The notes under the pieces: generated by a model
Seen by the model: the letters and a program-made list of their open reading frames with translations, nothing else
The model's database searches: none
Told to the model about the DNA's origin: nothing
Shown: positions 1 through 8,450 of the stretch, in pieces
Layout of the letters: each line of letters opens with the position of its first letter
Numbering within the stretch: position 1 is the stretch's first letter
Position numbers and translations under genes: made by a program
DNA from: Marinimicrobium sp038419845
GTDB taxonomy: Bacteria; Pseudomonadota; Gammaproteobacteria; Pseudomonadales; Cellvibrionaceae
Reading direction: 5' to 3'
DNA: 64,000 bases
Assembly (NCBI RefSeq): GCF_038419845.1
Contig: NZ_JBCAQT010000012.1
Location: 1-64,000, forward strand

Positions 1-28
1 ACACGGCGAACAAATCTACATTAACTGG

Positions 29-310
29 CTAAGCAACTGTCCGAATCAGGTTGACAGGTTCCGTGACCGCCTTGTTGCTCGGCACTTTGAACGAACCCGT
101 GAAGACAGGTTTACTGAGCCGACGCAGGCTCCATTGATAGAAGGGAATTGCGGTGGCGAGGGCCCCGGCAAATACGAGCGCCAGCGTGGGGTCCCACTGC
201 CCTGCCACATCGAGAAAATTCATGACTTTTGCGGGATTGATCATGCCGGAAACTATCAGCCCGAGACCGAACAGAATACCGCAGATAAAGGAAATAAAGT
301 AAATCATCAT
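29..310 (-). CDS. Truncated YeeE/YedE-type (DUF6691-like) sulfur transport membrane protein
   Basis: This 93-residue membrane protein has the family's N-terminal signature near residues 12–28 (GxLFGxGLIxSGMxNPAKV), followed by FLDVAGQWDP and a second hydrophobic segment. Homologues are usually about 140 residues and continue with a second half carrying a GxGWGLxGxCPG-type motif. Here the frame stops soon after KAVTEPVN, and no continuation is visible in the 28 bases left at the window edge, so the gene looks truncated or disrupted. Its start overlaps the stop of the preceding gene by ATGA, so the two are cotranslated. The family pair is thought to move thiosulfate or related sulfur species across the inner membrane. 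Whether this shortened half still works is unknown. Confidence 0.7.
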   Translation of the reverse strand: MMIYFISFICGILFGLGLIVSGMINPAKVMNFLDVAGQWDPTLALVFAGALATAIPFYQWSLRRLSKPVFTGSFKVPSNKAVTEPVNLIRTVA

Positions 311-741
311 TTCAAACCATGCCTAACCAGCCAGACGGTCATTGCTGCGGTTGCAAAGAAGGTGGCGGTGGCGGCCAAAGAACGAAATGATAATCTCGAC
401 AGCCCGCTAATACCGTGCCCCGCTGTACACCCCGAGGCCATGCGTGTGCCAAATCCCACTAGAAAACCGCCCAATAGCATTACCTGCCAATTCTCCTGAA
501 TGTCGACCGGCAGTCGCGCTCCGCTGATCAACGGAAACGCGACGGCGGCGACCAGTAGCCCGAAAATGAAGGCCACTCGCCAGTCAATTTCGGACATCTT
601 GGTGCTGATCAGCCCGGAAGCAATGCCGCTGATTCCCGCGATCCGGCCAATGAGCAATAACAACAGACCCGATGACAAGCCGATGATGGCTCCCCCCAGC
701 AGGCCCAGCCAGGGAGTAAACTCTGTCACTGTATATTCCAC
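307..741 (-). CDS. YeeE/YedE family sulfur transport protein
   Basis: This 144-residue inner-membrane protein has four or five hydrophobic segments. It carries the paired glycine-rich signatures GGAIIGLSSGLLLL near residue 17 and GFLVGFGTRMASGCTAGHGI near residue 91; the SGCTAGHGISG motif holds the conserved cysteine of the YeeE/YedE sulfur-transport family. Length is normal for the first half of the split two-gene form. The start is GTG, with a GGAGGA Shine-Dalgarno sequence inside the 3' end of the upstream MBL–rhodanese gene two bases away. All three genes therefore form one leftward operon, which points to uptake of a reduced sulfur compound coupled to persulfide chemistry in the cytoplasm. 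Confidence in the family is high; the exact substrate is inference. Confidence 0.85.
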   Translation of the reverse strand: MEYTVTEFTPWLGLLGGAIIGLSSGLLLLLIGRIAGISGIASGLISTKMSEIDWRVAFIFGLLVAAVAFPLISGARLPVDIQENWQVMLLGGFLVGFGTRMASGCTAGHGISGLSRLSFRSLAATATFFATAAMTVWLVRHGLK

Positions 742-743
742 AA

Positions 744-2105
744 TCAGTCCTCCAGCGGTAGCTCAAGGGCTTTCCAGGCTTTCATACCTCCCAATAGATT
801 CCGTACGTCCGTAAAGCCGGCCCTGAGCAGAATACTGACGCCAAGCCCGGCGCGGTGGCCAACGCCGCAGGTGACTACCACGGGGCGATCCCTTTCCAGC
901 GGCAACTCTTTCAGTCGCTCAGCAAGGTATCCTACGTACATATTGAGCGCTCCGGGAATGTGGCCACCTGCAAACTCATCCTCCTCGCGCACATCCAGCA
1001 CCTGGAGCTCGCGCTGGTATTCTTTAAGCGTTTCGGGGGTAATGGTTCCGGAGGCTTCAATGGGTTTGCCTGAACTACGCCAGGTACCGAAACCACCAGT
1101 TAACGCCCCGTCTACGTGGTCGATGCCGATGCGGGCAAGGTGTTTCGCGGCGCCATAAACGTCTTCAGTACGGTCCGTGACCAGAAAGATAGAGGTATTC
1201 TCGTCCCCGACCCATCCTCCAAAAACAGGGAGCCCCCCGAACCAAATACTGTGGCTCCCGGTGAGATGCCCTCCGGCAAAACCTTCGGGCTCACGAGTAT
1301 CGACTACCAGCTTCTCCTGGCTCTGCTCGGCAAACTCAGCGGCGCTCAGTAGCGGAACGGCTTCGGTCCGAGCCAGTGGAGGAAGACCGCCCTTTTTATT
1401 CACCCGCTCCATTATCCGAAAGAACGGAGGCCGCGGGTTGCGTTCGCCGCCCTTTTTGCGGGAAAACTGGTCCCGATTCAAAGTGAATACTTCGTTATAG
1501 CGCTTCTCCTCCCCAATGGTGGAGAACGGTTTTTCCGCCATGCCGCTGCCGCACACTGAACCCGGCCCGTGCGCAGGTAATACGAGAGTGGTATCCGGCA
1601 GGCTCGCGAGTTTATCTTGAACGACATCGTACAAAAGACCGGCATTTTCCACGGCTTTATCCGCGTCAGGAAGATCTGTACGGCCGGTCGTTCCATAGAA
1701 CAGAGCATCACCCGTGAGCACACACCAGGCCTCATCGCTGGGCGGGTACACCGCATAGCTCATGCTTTCCGGTGTATGGCCGGGCGTGTGCAGAGCCTTG
1801 ATGGTGAGCTCGCCGACGGTAAACGTGTCGCCGTCATTCAACCGCATTTCACCATGTTCGAAGGTGTCAAAATTCCCGTTGACTATTTTAGCGCCGGTCT
1901 GTTCTGCCAAATACGCGGAACCCATGGCAAAGTCTTCCTGACGATGAGTTTCCACGATGTGGGTAATGCGTGCGCCCAGGTTTCGAGCCGCTTCGAAATA
2001 CGGTTCAACGAAGCGCCCCGGGTCAAAAAGAGCGGCCTGAGCGCCGTCCGCGATGAGGTAAGCGTAATGTGCGATTCCCGGTGTTTCGATACGCTGCATT
2101 TTCAT
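744..2105 (-). CDS. Persulfide dioxygenase-type MBL fold–rhodanese fusion (CstB-like)
   Basis: The 453-residue protein has a metallo-beta-lactamase domain (about 1–250), a rhodanese-like domain without catalytic cysteine (about 265–350; LVTDRTED at the active-site position) and a C-terminal rhodanese with an active-site cysteine (VTCGVGHRAG). This is the CstB order. The usual HxHxDH motif reads THRQEDF, losing two of its histidines. The first His, the His in HTPGHT and the Asp in TGDALF remain; these match the three ligands of the mononuclear iron in ETHE1-type persulfide dioxygenases. The likely role is oxidation of glutathione or other persulfides, with the rhodanese moving sulfane sulfur. 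I chose the ATG at 2105 because AAGGGAG precedes it; a longer frame reaches 2156 without a better site. Confidence 0.85.
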   Translation of the reverse strand: MKMQRIETPGIAHYAYLIADGAQAALFDPGRFVEPYFEAARNLGARITHIVETHRQEDFAMGSAYLAEQTGAKIVNGNFDTFEHGEMRLNDGDTFTVGELTIKALHTPGHTPESMSYAVYPPSDEAWCVLTGDALFYGTTGRTDLPDADKAVENAGLLYDVVQDKLASLPDTTLVLPAHGPGSVCGSGMAEKPFSTIGEEKRYNEVFTLNRDQFSRKKGGERNPRPPFFRIMERVNKKGGLPPLARTEAVPLLSAAEFAEQSQEKLVVDTREPEGFAGGHLTGSHSIWFGGLPVFGGWVGDENTSIFLVTDRTEDVYGAAKHLARIGIDHVDGALTGGFGTWRSSGKPIEASGTITPETLKEYQRELQVLDVREEDEFAGGHIPGALNMYVGYLAERLKELPLERDRPVVVTCGVGHRAGLGVSILLRAGFTDVRNLLGGMKAWKALELPLED

Positions 2106-2187
2106 TGGAGAACTCCCTTGATGGGTTTGGGGTATTCGACGGAAGCGACAATACATTTTGGGGGACAGGCATCGCTGATAAAAGAGA

Positions 2188-2235
2188 CTCGTCGGCGTTG
2201 GGCGCCTAGATCAACTCCAGGACAACGCCGACGAG
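2188..2235. repeat. Perfect 13-bp inverted repeat
   Basis: CTCGTCGGCGTTG at 2188–2200 and its exact reverse complement at 2223–2235 flank a 22-base spacer. The repeat lies between the MBL–rhodanese start and the 3' end of the leftward beta-barrel gene, so it could be an mRNA hairpin or an operator. No T-run follows on either strand, which argues against a simple intrinsic terminator. Confidence 0.7.
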
Positions 2236-2247
2236 CTGACGCATCGA

Positions 2248-2268
2248 CCAGACGCTTAGGGCGTCTGG
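2248..2268. terminator. Hairpin downstream of the outer-membrane protein gene
   Basis: CCAGACGC and GCGTCTGG form a perfect 8-bp stem around a TTAGG loop, 37 bases past the stop of the leftward beta-barrel gene. The position fits a transcription end or 3' mRNA stabiliser, but neither side has a U-tract, so terminator function is a guess. Confidence 0.4.
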
Positions 2269-2304
2269 CAGCATGCGGTAAGCCTTGCCGCGCTTACAGG
2301 TGGT

Positions 2305-2853
2305 TTAAAAGTTGTAGCCAAGACCTACCGTGTAAGCCCAGGCCCCATCGTCCTGGAACGCGTCGGTGGCATCATCAGTGCTATCAAAGAGAAATTGGTA
2401 CTCGGCGCGAGCGAGAAAATAGGTTTTCGTCTGCACGTAATACTTCAAGCCCACTTCCAGCCCGGCAAAGGCGCTGTTCTCAATGCCATCACCGTACACA
2501 CCGCCTAGGCTGGCACCGACGAATGGTCTCGCCCGATCGGTCATGAAGTGATGGTTCAAGTAGCCGCGGGTTGAGCCATTCCAGAAGTCGTCCACGAGGT
2601 TTTCACCCTCAATGCTGGCGTAGTTAACGCTCTGCCGGACGCCGGCAACCATGCTGTCGTTCAAATACCAGCCCAGGTCGCCAGTCAGGCCAAAGCTGCC
2701 GCTGTCGAAATTGCGATCGCCGCTGCCGGTTCCGGATATGGAGAATTCCCTGTCGCCCTCTTCTGGCCCGAAACCTGAGGTTTGTGCAGATGCTACGAGT
2801 GGCAGTGAACCGAGAAGGCATAGAGTAAGTGCGGTAGAGCTGATTCTGTTCAT
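2305..2853 (-). CDS. Outer membrane beta-barrel protein
   Basis: This 182-residue protein has a clear Sec signal peptide (about 1–23, ending ASA/QT) and then alternating hydrophobic/polar strands. Examples are SFGLTGDLGWYLNDSMVAGV, GYLNHHFM, RPFVGASLGGVYG, YYVQTKTYFLARAEYQF and a final AYTVGLGYNF ending in phenylalanine, the usual Bam-recognised C-terminus of small eight-stranded OmpA/OmpW-like porins. No OmpA peptidoglycan-binding domain is present. It stands alone, with a hairpin after it and about 220 bases of upstream sequence for its own promoter. Ligand and role cannot be read from the sequence; it may be structural or a small-solute channel. Confidence 0.8.
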   Translation of the reverse strand: MNRISSTALTLCLLGSLPLVASAQTSGFGPEEGDREFSISGTGSGDRNFDSGSFGLTGDLGWYLNDSMVAGVRQSVNYASIEGENLVDDFWNGSTRGYLNHHFMTDRARPFVGASLGGVYGDGIENSAFAGLEVGLKYYVQTKTYFLARAEYQFLFDSTDDATDAFQDDGAWAYTVGLGYNF

Positions 2854-3077
2854 GAAAGTTTCCTTGGTTTTCCTATTACGGTCTAAATGTCAGGATTGTG
2901 AAGATGTCACATTTTCACGAATCCCGAGGAAACTGCATGATCAACTTATTCCAGCCCGGTGTCTGTTCGCGATCGCACCAAACTTCAAATTCAATCGACT
3001 CAATATCCTTCTATAAGCAGTCGGCGTCGAAACCTCAAGGAGGCGATCGGCATCACCACCCTGCCCCGCATCCTTGA

Positions 3078-3572
3078 TCAGGTTTGCGTCATCAGAAATG
3101 CAACGAGATCATCGATTTGCTGCGCGGAAAGCGTGTCGCCGTAATCCTGAAACATCATACCTGACGTGAAACCCTCTCTTATATGGGCATCAGGTTCAAC
3201 AATCGACTGACTGAGAAAGTCCTCGGCCGACATCCCTTCAACCGCTCCAGCTGCGACCGTCGCGGCATCCGCCATAGAAGGTCCGACCATGCGAACACCG
3301 GGCTCCAGCGAATGACACACGGCGCAGCCAGGTGTGCCTGCAATCTCCGATTGCTTGAACAATGCCTCGCCTTGGGCCGGATCTCCGGATCCGCCGCTTG
3401 TTTGGGCAACAGGCTGTCCTTCAGTGCTGGCGGACTCTTTGTCTGGGGAATTCGAAGACGACGACGCAGGCGACTCTGGCGACGAGGTCGAGGGTGTTGA
3501 GGGGGACGTGGACGACTCGCCACAGGCTGACAGCAACAACGCGAATGAAGCTAATGCAATGATGGAACGCAT
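3078..3572 (-). CDS. Lipoprotein c-type cytochrome
   Basis: The 164-residue protein begins with a lipoprotein signal (LLLSAC, lipidated Cys17). A 45-residue Ser/Pro/Thr/Glu-rich linker follows, then a single class I cytochrome c domain with the haem motif CAVCH (Cys83, Cys86, His87). The sixth ligand is probably a methionine in MVGPSM or SGMMFQDYG, and the C-terminal helix reads QQIDDLVAFLM. It should sit on the periplasmic face of a membrane and carry electrons. The longer frame to 3776 lacks a good start; ATG 3572 has AGGAGG seven bases upstream. No oxidase or dehydrogenase partner is adjacent, so its redox partner is unknown. Confidence 0.85.
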   Translation of the reverse strand: MRSIIALASFALLLSACGESSTSPSTPSTSSPESPASSSSNSPDKESASTEGQPVAQTSGGSGDPAQGEALFKQSEIAGTPGCAVCHSLEPGVRMVGPSMADAATVAAGAVEGMSAEDFLSQSIVEPDAHIREGFTSGMMFQDYGDTLSAQQIDDLVAFLMTQT

Positions 3573-3607
3573 GAAATCCTCCTGGCTCAATTTGGTTTTT
3601 CCCCAGC

Positions 3608-3636
3608 AATATACCGAATTCAAACAGTGCTGTCCG
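3608..3636 (-). promoter_or_regulatory. Candidate sigma70 promoter of the cytochrome c gene
   Basis: On the minus strand CGGACA (3636–3631), a 17-base spacer and TATATT (3613–3608) lie about 36 bases before the cytochrome start. The -10 box is good and the -35 matches four of six consensus positions. This is an eye-read prediction. Confidence 0.35.
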
Positions 3637-3844
3637 TGTGGCACCGAACTGTATCGAGTGGAGGGTGTGTAATAACCAAATTTACTTCGTGTGGGATTTA
3701 CCCGAGGAGCTTTCTGAATATGGAGTACCTGGCATGATGGATCGCAGTGGATGACTTGGCCTTCCTCTCGCAGCACAAGGAAATGTTGCCGTATCGAACA
3801 ATGAAATAACGTAGCCGCCGGTACCGGTAACCCTTATAAGTGCT

Positions 3845-4294
3845 TTAACCACAACACCTTTTGAACTTGCGCCCACTGCCGCACAGGCAGCTATCGTTGC
3901 GCCTGGGTTTGAAGCTTTGGTCCCGGGTCTTACCGCTGACATAAAACCAATGCCCCGATTCCCGCACAAACTCTGAGTGCTCCTCCAGAAATCGCCATTG
4001 CTCGCCCGCGCGGTAATACGCCTTGAAGTGGACATGGCCCTGGTCACCGCTCGCGTCACTCGCTAACACCTGCAATCCCACCCAATCCGGGCTATCGGCC
4101 AAATCCAGGTCCCTGGGACGCGTCGACGGATGCCAGGTGGCCAGTAGGTAATCGCCCTTGTTTTGCACAAAGGCGCTAAAGCGCGAGCGCATCAGTGCCT
4201 CCGGTGTGGGCGGTGGTTCTCCCGCATGGTATCGACCGCAGCAGCGCTCATAGGCGGTTTGGCTGCCACAGGGGCAGATCCGGGTGTCGCTCAT
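3845..4294 (-). CDS. ychJ: YchJ family SEC-C zinc-motif protein
   Basis: This 149-residue protein has a cysteine-rich SEC-C-type zinc-binding motif at each end: CPCGS…YERCCGRYH near residues 8–22 and CLCGSGRKFKRCCG at the extreme C-terminus. The middle is an NTF2-like fold with ALMRSRFSAFV, TWHPSTRP and FLEEHSEF, the typical YchJ (UPF0225) pattern. Length and order match the E. coli protein. The function of YchJ is not settled; the SEC-C motif suggests contact with protein or nucleic acid. It is monocistronic here: the cytochrome lies more than 250 bases downstream and the upstream neighbour is divergent. Confidence 0.9.
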   Translation of the reverse strand: MSDTRICPCGSQTAYERCCGRYHAGEPPPTPEALMRSRFSAFVQNKGDYLLATWHPSTRPRDLDLADSPDWVGLQVLASDASGDQGHVHFKAYYRAGEQWRFLEEHSEFVRESGHWFYVSGKTRDQSFKPRRNDSCLCGSGRKFKRCCG

Positions 4295-4570
4295 GACAAG
4301 GCCCCCTACTCATAGATCATCAATGCTGGTTAAAGTGGATTGGCTCGCATTGTACCGTCCGGGCGAACTTTTGGGTATTCGGTGCGTAACCGAACAGACG
4401 GCAGTTTCCTGTAACTCCAATATGAAGGATTCAGCGAAAACAGATTCAGGGATGACCAAGTGCACCGGATCGCGATCAGAAAGTCGGGAAATACTCGAAG
4501 CATTCCATAATGAAGCCAACAACAATCTATTCATGCAGCGGGAACCTCATCTTCGGCCCGTCAATGTCAG

Positions 4571-7500
4571 GTGAGCTTTCGCCCATACTTCGCGTCCACA
4601 GTACCCATGGGTAATAATAGTGATCGCGCGCGCTTGCCAACCCTGTTCAGGGTTCTGGGATGGGGGCTGGCAGCCTTTACTGTGCTGCTGGTCGTCCTGG
4701 TTCTGATCGTTGAACTGATGTCGTGGAATTTCCTGAAGGGGCCCATCACCGAGCACATTGAAACGACAACCGGTCGCGAAATGAAGATCACCGGAGATGT
4801 GTCGGTGAGTCTGCTGCCCTACCCTCAGCTGTCGCTAAGCGGGCTCAGACTGGCTAACCCTGACGGGGCGCAATACCCGCAAATGCTCACCATTGATCAC
4901 CTGGAAATTGAACCCTCGCTGACCAACTTCGGTCAACAGTTCTTCCTGGACGCCGAAGCCAGGCTGGGGATTGCTGACGAACAGAAGGTTGTGCCACTCA
5001 AGCTTTCGGCCACCGTGGATCCGGGATTTACCGGTAGCGGGTGGCGGTTACGTGATATTCAGGCGCAGGTGGACGAGGTCCTCATTACCGGTAACCTTGG
5101 TGTGGATGCCGGTGCCACCCAGACGGTAGTGACCGGCAAGCTCCATTCGCCCTCGATTAACGTCAGCAATATTCTCGTAACACTGCCCCAATCCCGGTCG
5201 GCGGCGCCCACCACTCTCTCGATACCCGTGCTGCCGAGCTTGGCGGGAGAGATTCGTTTGACCGTCAGCGAGATTATCCTGAAACCGGCTACATTCAACA
5301 ATGTCGAGGCCAGTATTCGCCTCGGCCTCAACGAATTTGTACTGGAAGCCCTGAACTTTTCGGTGGCATCGGGTAAGGGCGAAGCGTCTGCCCGCCTGAT
5401 CAGTAACACTGAATTCATCACCCTGGAGACCCGGCTAGACCTGCATAACATCGACTTACAGAGTATCGACCTGCGGGCATTGGGTTTAACTGAATTACCC
5501 GGCCAGATCGTTTCGGCCGAGCTGGACCTGGCTCTTGATAAAATCCAGCAGTCCCCTTCCTTGACCCTGAGGACCCTGCTGGAGCACGTCGATATTGGTG
5601 TGGCGAAGGCATCCTACCGGACGAAAGAGCATGAGTCGGGCGCCGCCACTCACCTGGAGCTAACCCTCCAAGAAGTTGGAAAGCCCCCCATTCCCGCACT
5701 TACTGTGAACGGGCCGTTCCGGGGCAAGCCACTGGACATGACCATCGAGGGGGCTCCCCTGCCCCAGTTGGCGGACGATCTGACGGACTATGGTTTGCAG
5801 GCCCAGGCACAGAGCGGCGAGCTGCTTATCTGGGGCGACACCCGACTGGGCGCGCTTCTGACGCCCAATAGCTTTGCCGGTAACCTGCTATTGGAGGGCG
5901 ATGGCGGACAGGATCTGGAGGCCTGGACCGGAGCCACATTGCCGCCTCTGCCCGAGTTCCGGCTGTCCGGCCGCCTGAGTCGTGACGGGAAGCTCTGGTC
6001 CGCCAACGCCCTCAATGGCCGCATAGGAGTCACCGAACTGAGCGGTGAGGTTCACTTCCGTCGTGCGGAACGTAGTGGGAATCGACCCGAGGTAAACGTT
6101 GATCTTCAGGCCGGTCGGATTAAACTCTCCCAGTTCATGGGAAAACGCGAACCGACAGGGGCGCATTCAGAGGCGCTTTCAGAGGCGCATTCAGGGGAAA
6201 GTGCCGGAGCAACCGACCGTTCACCCCTCTCGGCCCTGCGTGCACTAAACGGCCAACTGAACCTGCGTGCGGACACCCTGGTTTTGCCGGATACGCCGGA
6301 ACTGAAGGACTTACGGCTGGTCGCCAATATGGACTCGGGTGAGCTCAAGGTCGAACCGCTGGAGTTTAATGTGGCTGGAGGTCGTTGGGAGAGCTCGCTG
6401 ACACTGGATGCAACCAATTCGCCTGCCACCGGAACCCTGGATGCCAACTTCGAGGCGATTGCCCTGAGTCGGTTCGGCCGCACCTTCACCCGCCTCGAAG
6501 AGCGCCTGGGCAAGCTCTCCGGGGAACTCCACCTGGGCGCAATCGAAACGCTGCCCGTCGACCAGAGGAACGACCTGTTACTGCAGTACATTGGCCGGCT
6601 GACTTTCGATCCGTCCTGGCTGACCTTTACCGATCCGAAGGCCGACACGAAGATAACGCTCAACCTCCATTCCCGGGGAATGGACACCGGTGACCAGGCC
6701 TTTCATATTGACGGCGAAGGCCGGTATGACGGTTCACCTTTTTCGCTTCAGTTCCGTGGTGACCCTCTGTTGGCAGCCCGGCTTCCTGACCGACCCTACG
6801 CTCTTGAGTTGTCGAGCAACATGGTCGACAGCCTTATCCATGCGCAGGGCACCGTGCAGCAGCCCCTGGCCCTAAAGGGGCTTGATCTCGCGCTCGAACT
6901 GGAAGGTCCCAACCCCAATCGTTTAAGCCGCCTTTTGGGCGTACCACTGCCCAACCTACCGCCGTATGCCTTAATCGGCGGCCTGACGCTCAAGGACCAA
7001 CGATGGTCATTCAGCCATATCGAAGGCACTGTCGGTGACAGTGACGTGAGCGGCCGAATCGCTTTTGATACCGCCACACAACCGCCTCACTTCACCGGGG
7101 ATTTAAACTCCAGGTCCCTGGATCTGGTGGATCTTGGCTTCTTGACAGGTGCGGAGGTAGGCCAAGGCTCTGCCGGGACCTCGGCCGAGGACCGGTTTGT
7201 ACTGCCGGACCGACCTCTGGTTACATCCGCCTGGCAAGCGGTCTCCGCTGATATCCATTACCGGGCAAAGGACGTTCGGGCGGCGGATATACCTTTTAGC
7301 AATTTTGCTCTCGACTTTGAGCTTGAAGGCGGGCGCGCGAGGTTTGAACCGGTGAGTTTTGGCATCGGTGACGGCGAGATTGACTTCACTCTGGTCCTCG
7401 ACACGAAACCGACGACTCCAAATGGCACCCTTAAAGTAGACGTGCAAGCCGTCAACCTGCAACGGGCGTTTCGCAATTTGCCCCTGGTCGGTGAGAGCGT

Positions 7501-8119
7501 TGGTATCGTGGGTGGTCAGGGAAAGTTCTGGGTGGCCGGTAACTCCTTTGCCGAACTGCTCGGCTCCGCAGACGGCGGGCTGGTCATGCTGATGACCCAG
7601 GGCAAACTGGATGCACTGTTGGTCGAAATGGCCGGGCTGGATCTCGCCGAGTCCTTTCTGGTTTGGCTGGGGGACACGGACTCTGTCCCCATCGATTGCG
7701 CCTACATTGATCTGCAGACCCGGGACGGGGTCGCCAGGGTCGAGACGCTGGCAGTTGATACGGCGGATACCCGATTTACCGGCACAGGAACCATTAATCT
7801 CAACAATGAGCGCCTTGACGTCACCATTTTTACTCACCCGAAGGATGTCAGCGCTTTGTCCGCGAGTAGTCCACTTCATCTCGGGGGCACCTTCAATAAC
7901 CCGGATCTCGGAGTGCAGGCGAGCGACCTCGGCTTGCAGGCGGCCAGCAGTGCCGTTCTGGCCGCCGTGGCCGCCCCGATTGCCGCTCTTTTGCCGGTGC
8001 TGGACCTTGGTACCAGTGATGACGGGCTCGGGTACTGTAACGGCTTGGTGAGTCGTTCTCTTGAGGCCATCGATGAGACATCGGAAAACAAAGCTAAGGC
8101 TGACAATGATGAAGGCTGA
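4571..8119 (+). CDS. Large AsmA family envelope protein
   Basis: The 1182-residue protein has one N-terminal transmembrane anchor (about 32–53) followed by an AsmA-type start (GPITEHIETTTGREMKITG, LLPYPQLSLSGLRLANP). A very long periplasmic region of repeating amphipathic beta-strands follows, and the family's C-terminal AsmA_2-like segment ends in LGTSDDGLGYCNG. Such repeating-groove proteins (AsmA, YhdP, TamB) are implicated in lipid transport or outer-membrane homeostasis, and this one is about twice the length of E. coli AsmA. The frame opens at GTG 4571; ATG 4607 (residue 13) is an equally plausible start. The 3' end overlaps a BON-domain lipoprotein gene, so the two are probably cotranslated. 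Confidence 0.85.
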   Translation: MSFRPYFASTVPMGNNSDRARLPTLFRVLGWGLAAFTVLLVVLVLIVELMSWNFLKGPITEHIETTTGREMKITGDVSVSLLPYPQLSLSGLRLANPDGAQYPQMLTIDHLEIEPSLTNFGQQFFLDAEARLGIADEQKVVPLKLSATVDPGFTGSGWRLRDIQAQVDEVLITGNLGVDAGATQTVVTGKLHSPSINVSNILVTLPQSRSAAPTTLSIPVLPSLAGEIRLTVSEIILKPATFNNVEASIRLGLNEFVLEALNFSVASGKGEASARLISNTEFITLETRLDLHNIDLQSIDLRALGLTELPGQIVSAELDLALDKIQQSPSLTLRTLLEHVDIGVAKASYRTKEHESGAATHLELTLQEVGKPPIPALTVNGPFRGKPLDMTIEGAPLPQLADDLTDYGLQAQAQSGELLIWGDTRLGALLTPNSFAGNLLLEGDGGQDLEAWTGATLPPLPEFRLSGRLSRDGKLWSANALNGRIGVTELSGEVHFRRAERSGNRPEVNVDLQAGRIKLSQFMGKREPTGAHSEALSEAHSGESAGATDRSPLSALRALNGQLNLRADTLVLPDTPELKDLRLVANMDSGELKVEPLEFNVAGGRWESSLTLDATNSPATGTLDANFEAIALSRFGRTFTRLEERLGKLSGELHLGAIETLPVDQRNDLLLQYIGRLTFDPSWLTFTDPKADTKITLNLHSRGMDTGDQAFHIDGEGRYDGSPFSLQFRGDPLLAARLPDRPYALELSSNMVDSLIHAQGTVQQPLALKGLDLALELEGPNPNRLSRLLGVPLPNLPPYALIGGLTLKDQRWSFSHIEGTVGDSDVSGRIAFDTATQPPHFTGDLNSRSLDLVDLGFLTGAEVGQGSAGTSAEDRFVLPDRPLVTSAWQAVSADIHYRAKDVRAADIPFSNFALDFELEGGRARFEPVSFGIGDGEIDFTLVLDTKPTTPNGTLKVDVQAVNLQRAFRNLPLVGESVGIVGGQGKFWVAGNSFAELLGSADGGLVMLMTQGKLDALLVEMAGLDLAESFLVWLGDTDSVPIDCAYIDLQTRDGVARVETLAVDTADTRFTGTGTINLNNERLDVTIFTHPKDVSALSASSPLHLGGTFNNPDLGVQASDLGLQAASSAVLAAVAAPIAALLPVLDLGTSDDGLGYCNGLVSRSLEAIDETSENKAKADNDEG

Positions 8120-8408
8120 CCCGCGTTACCTGCTGCTGTGCCTATTGCTGACCAGCGGCTGCGCCGTTTTTGACGGGGGGCCATTCCCCGATGCGCCACC
8201 GCAGGAAACCAGGGAGGCGGTCCGACTTAAGGCCGTCCTGCTTGAGGCGCAGGACCTGGCCGGATCCGCCCTCAACGTCACGATCGAGCAGAATCGCATC
8301 TTGCTGGAAGGCTTCGTGGAAACGGCCTCACAGCGACAACGGGCGGAAGATCTGGTGCGGGGAAACAGCGATATAGACACTGTCACGAACCGGATTATCG
8401 TGAAGTAG
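8106..8408 (+). CDS. BON-domain lipoprotein
   Basis: The 100-residue protein has a lipoprotein signal (LLLCLLLTSGC) and then a single BON domain. Typical core positions are LNVTIEQNRILLEGFVET, QRQRAEDLVRG and DTVTNRIIVK. BON domains bind phospholipid surfaces; OsmY and DolP are known examples at the envelope. Starts at 8106 or 8109 (tandem ATG) overlap the last codons of the AsmA-like gene, so translation is probably coupled. The pairing of a lipid-channel-like protein with a phospholipid-binding lipoprotein suggests both act on the outer membrane, which is inference from context. Confidence 0.8.
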   Translation: MMKADPRYLLLCLLLTSGCAVFDGGPFPDAPPQETREAVRLKAVLLEAQDLAGSALNVTIEQNRILLEGFVETASQRQRAEDLVRGNSDIDTVTNRIIVK

Positions 8409-8450
8409 CCATTCGCAATGCACAATCGAAGGTGCGCCAAGAGTACGTGT

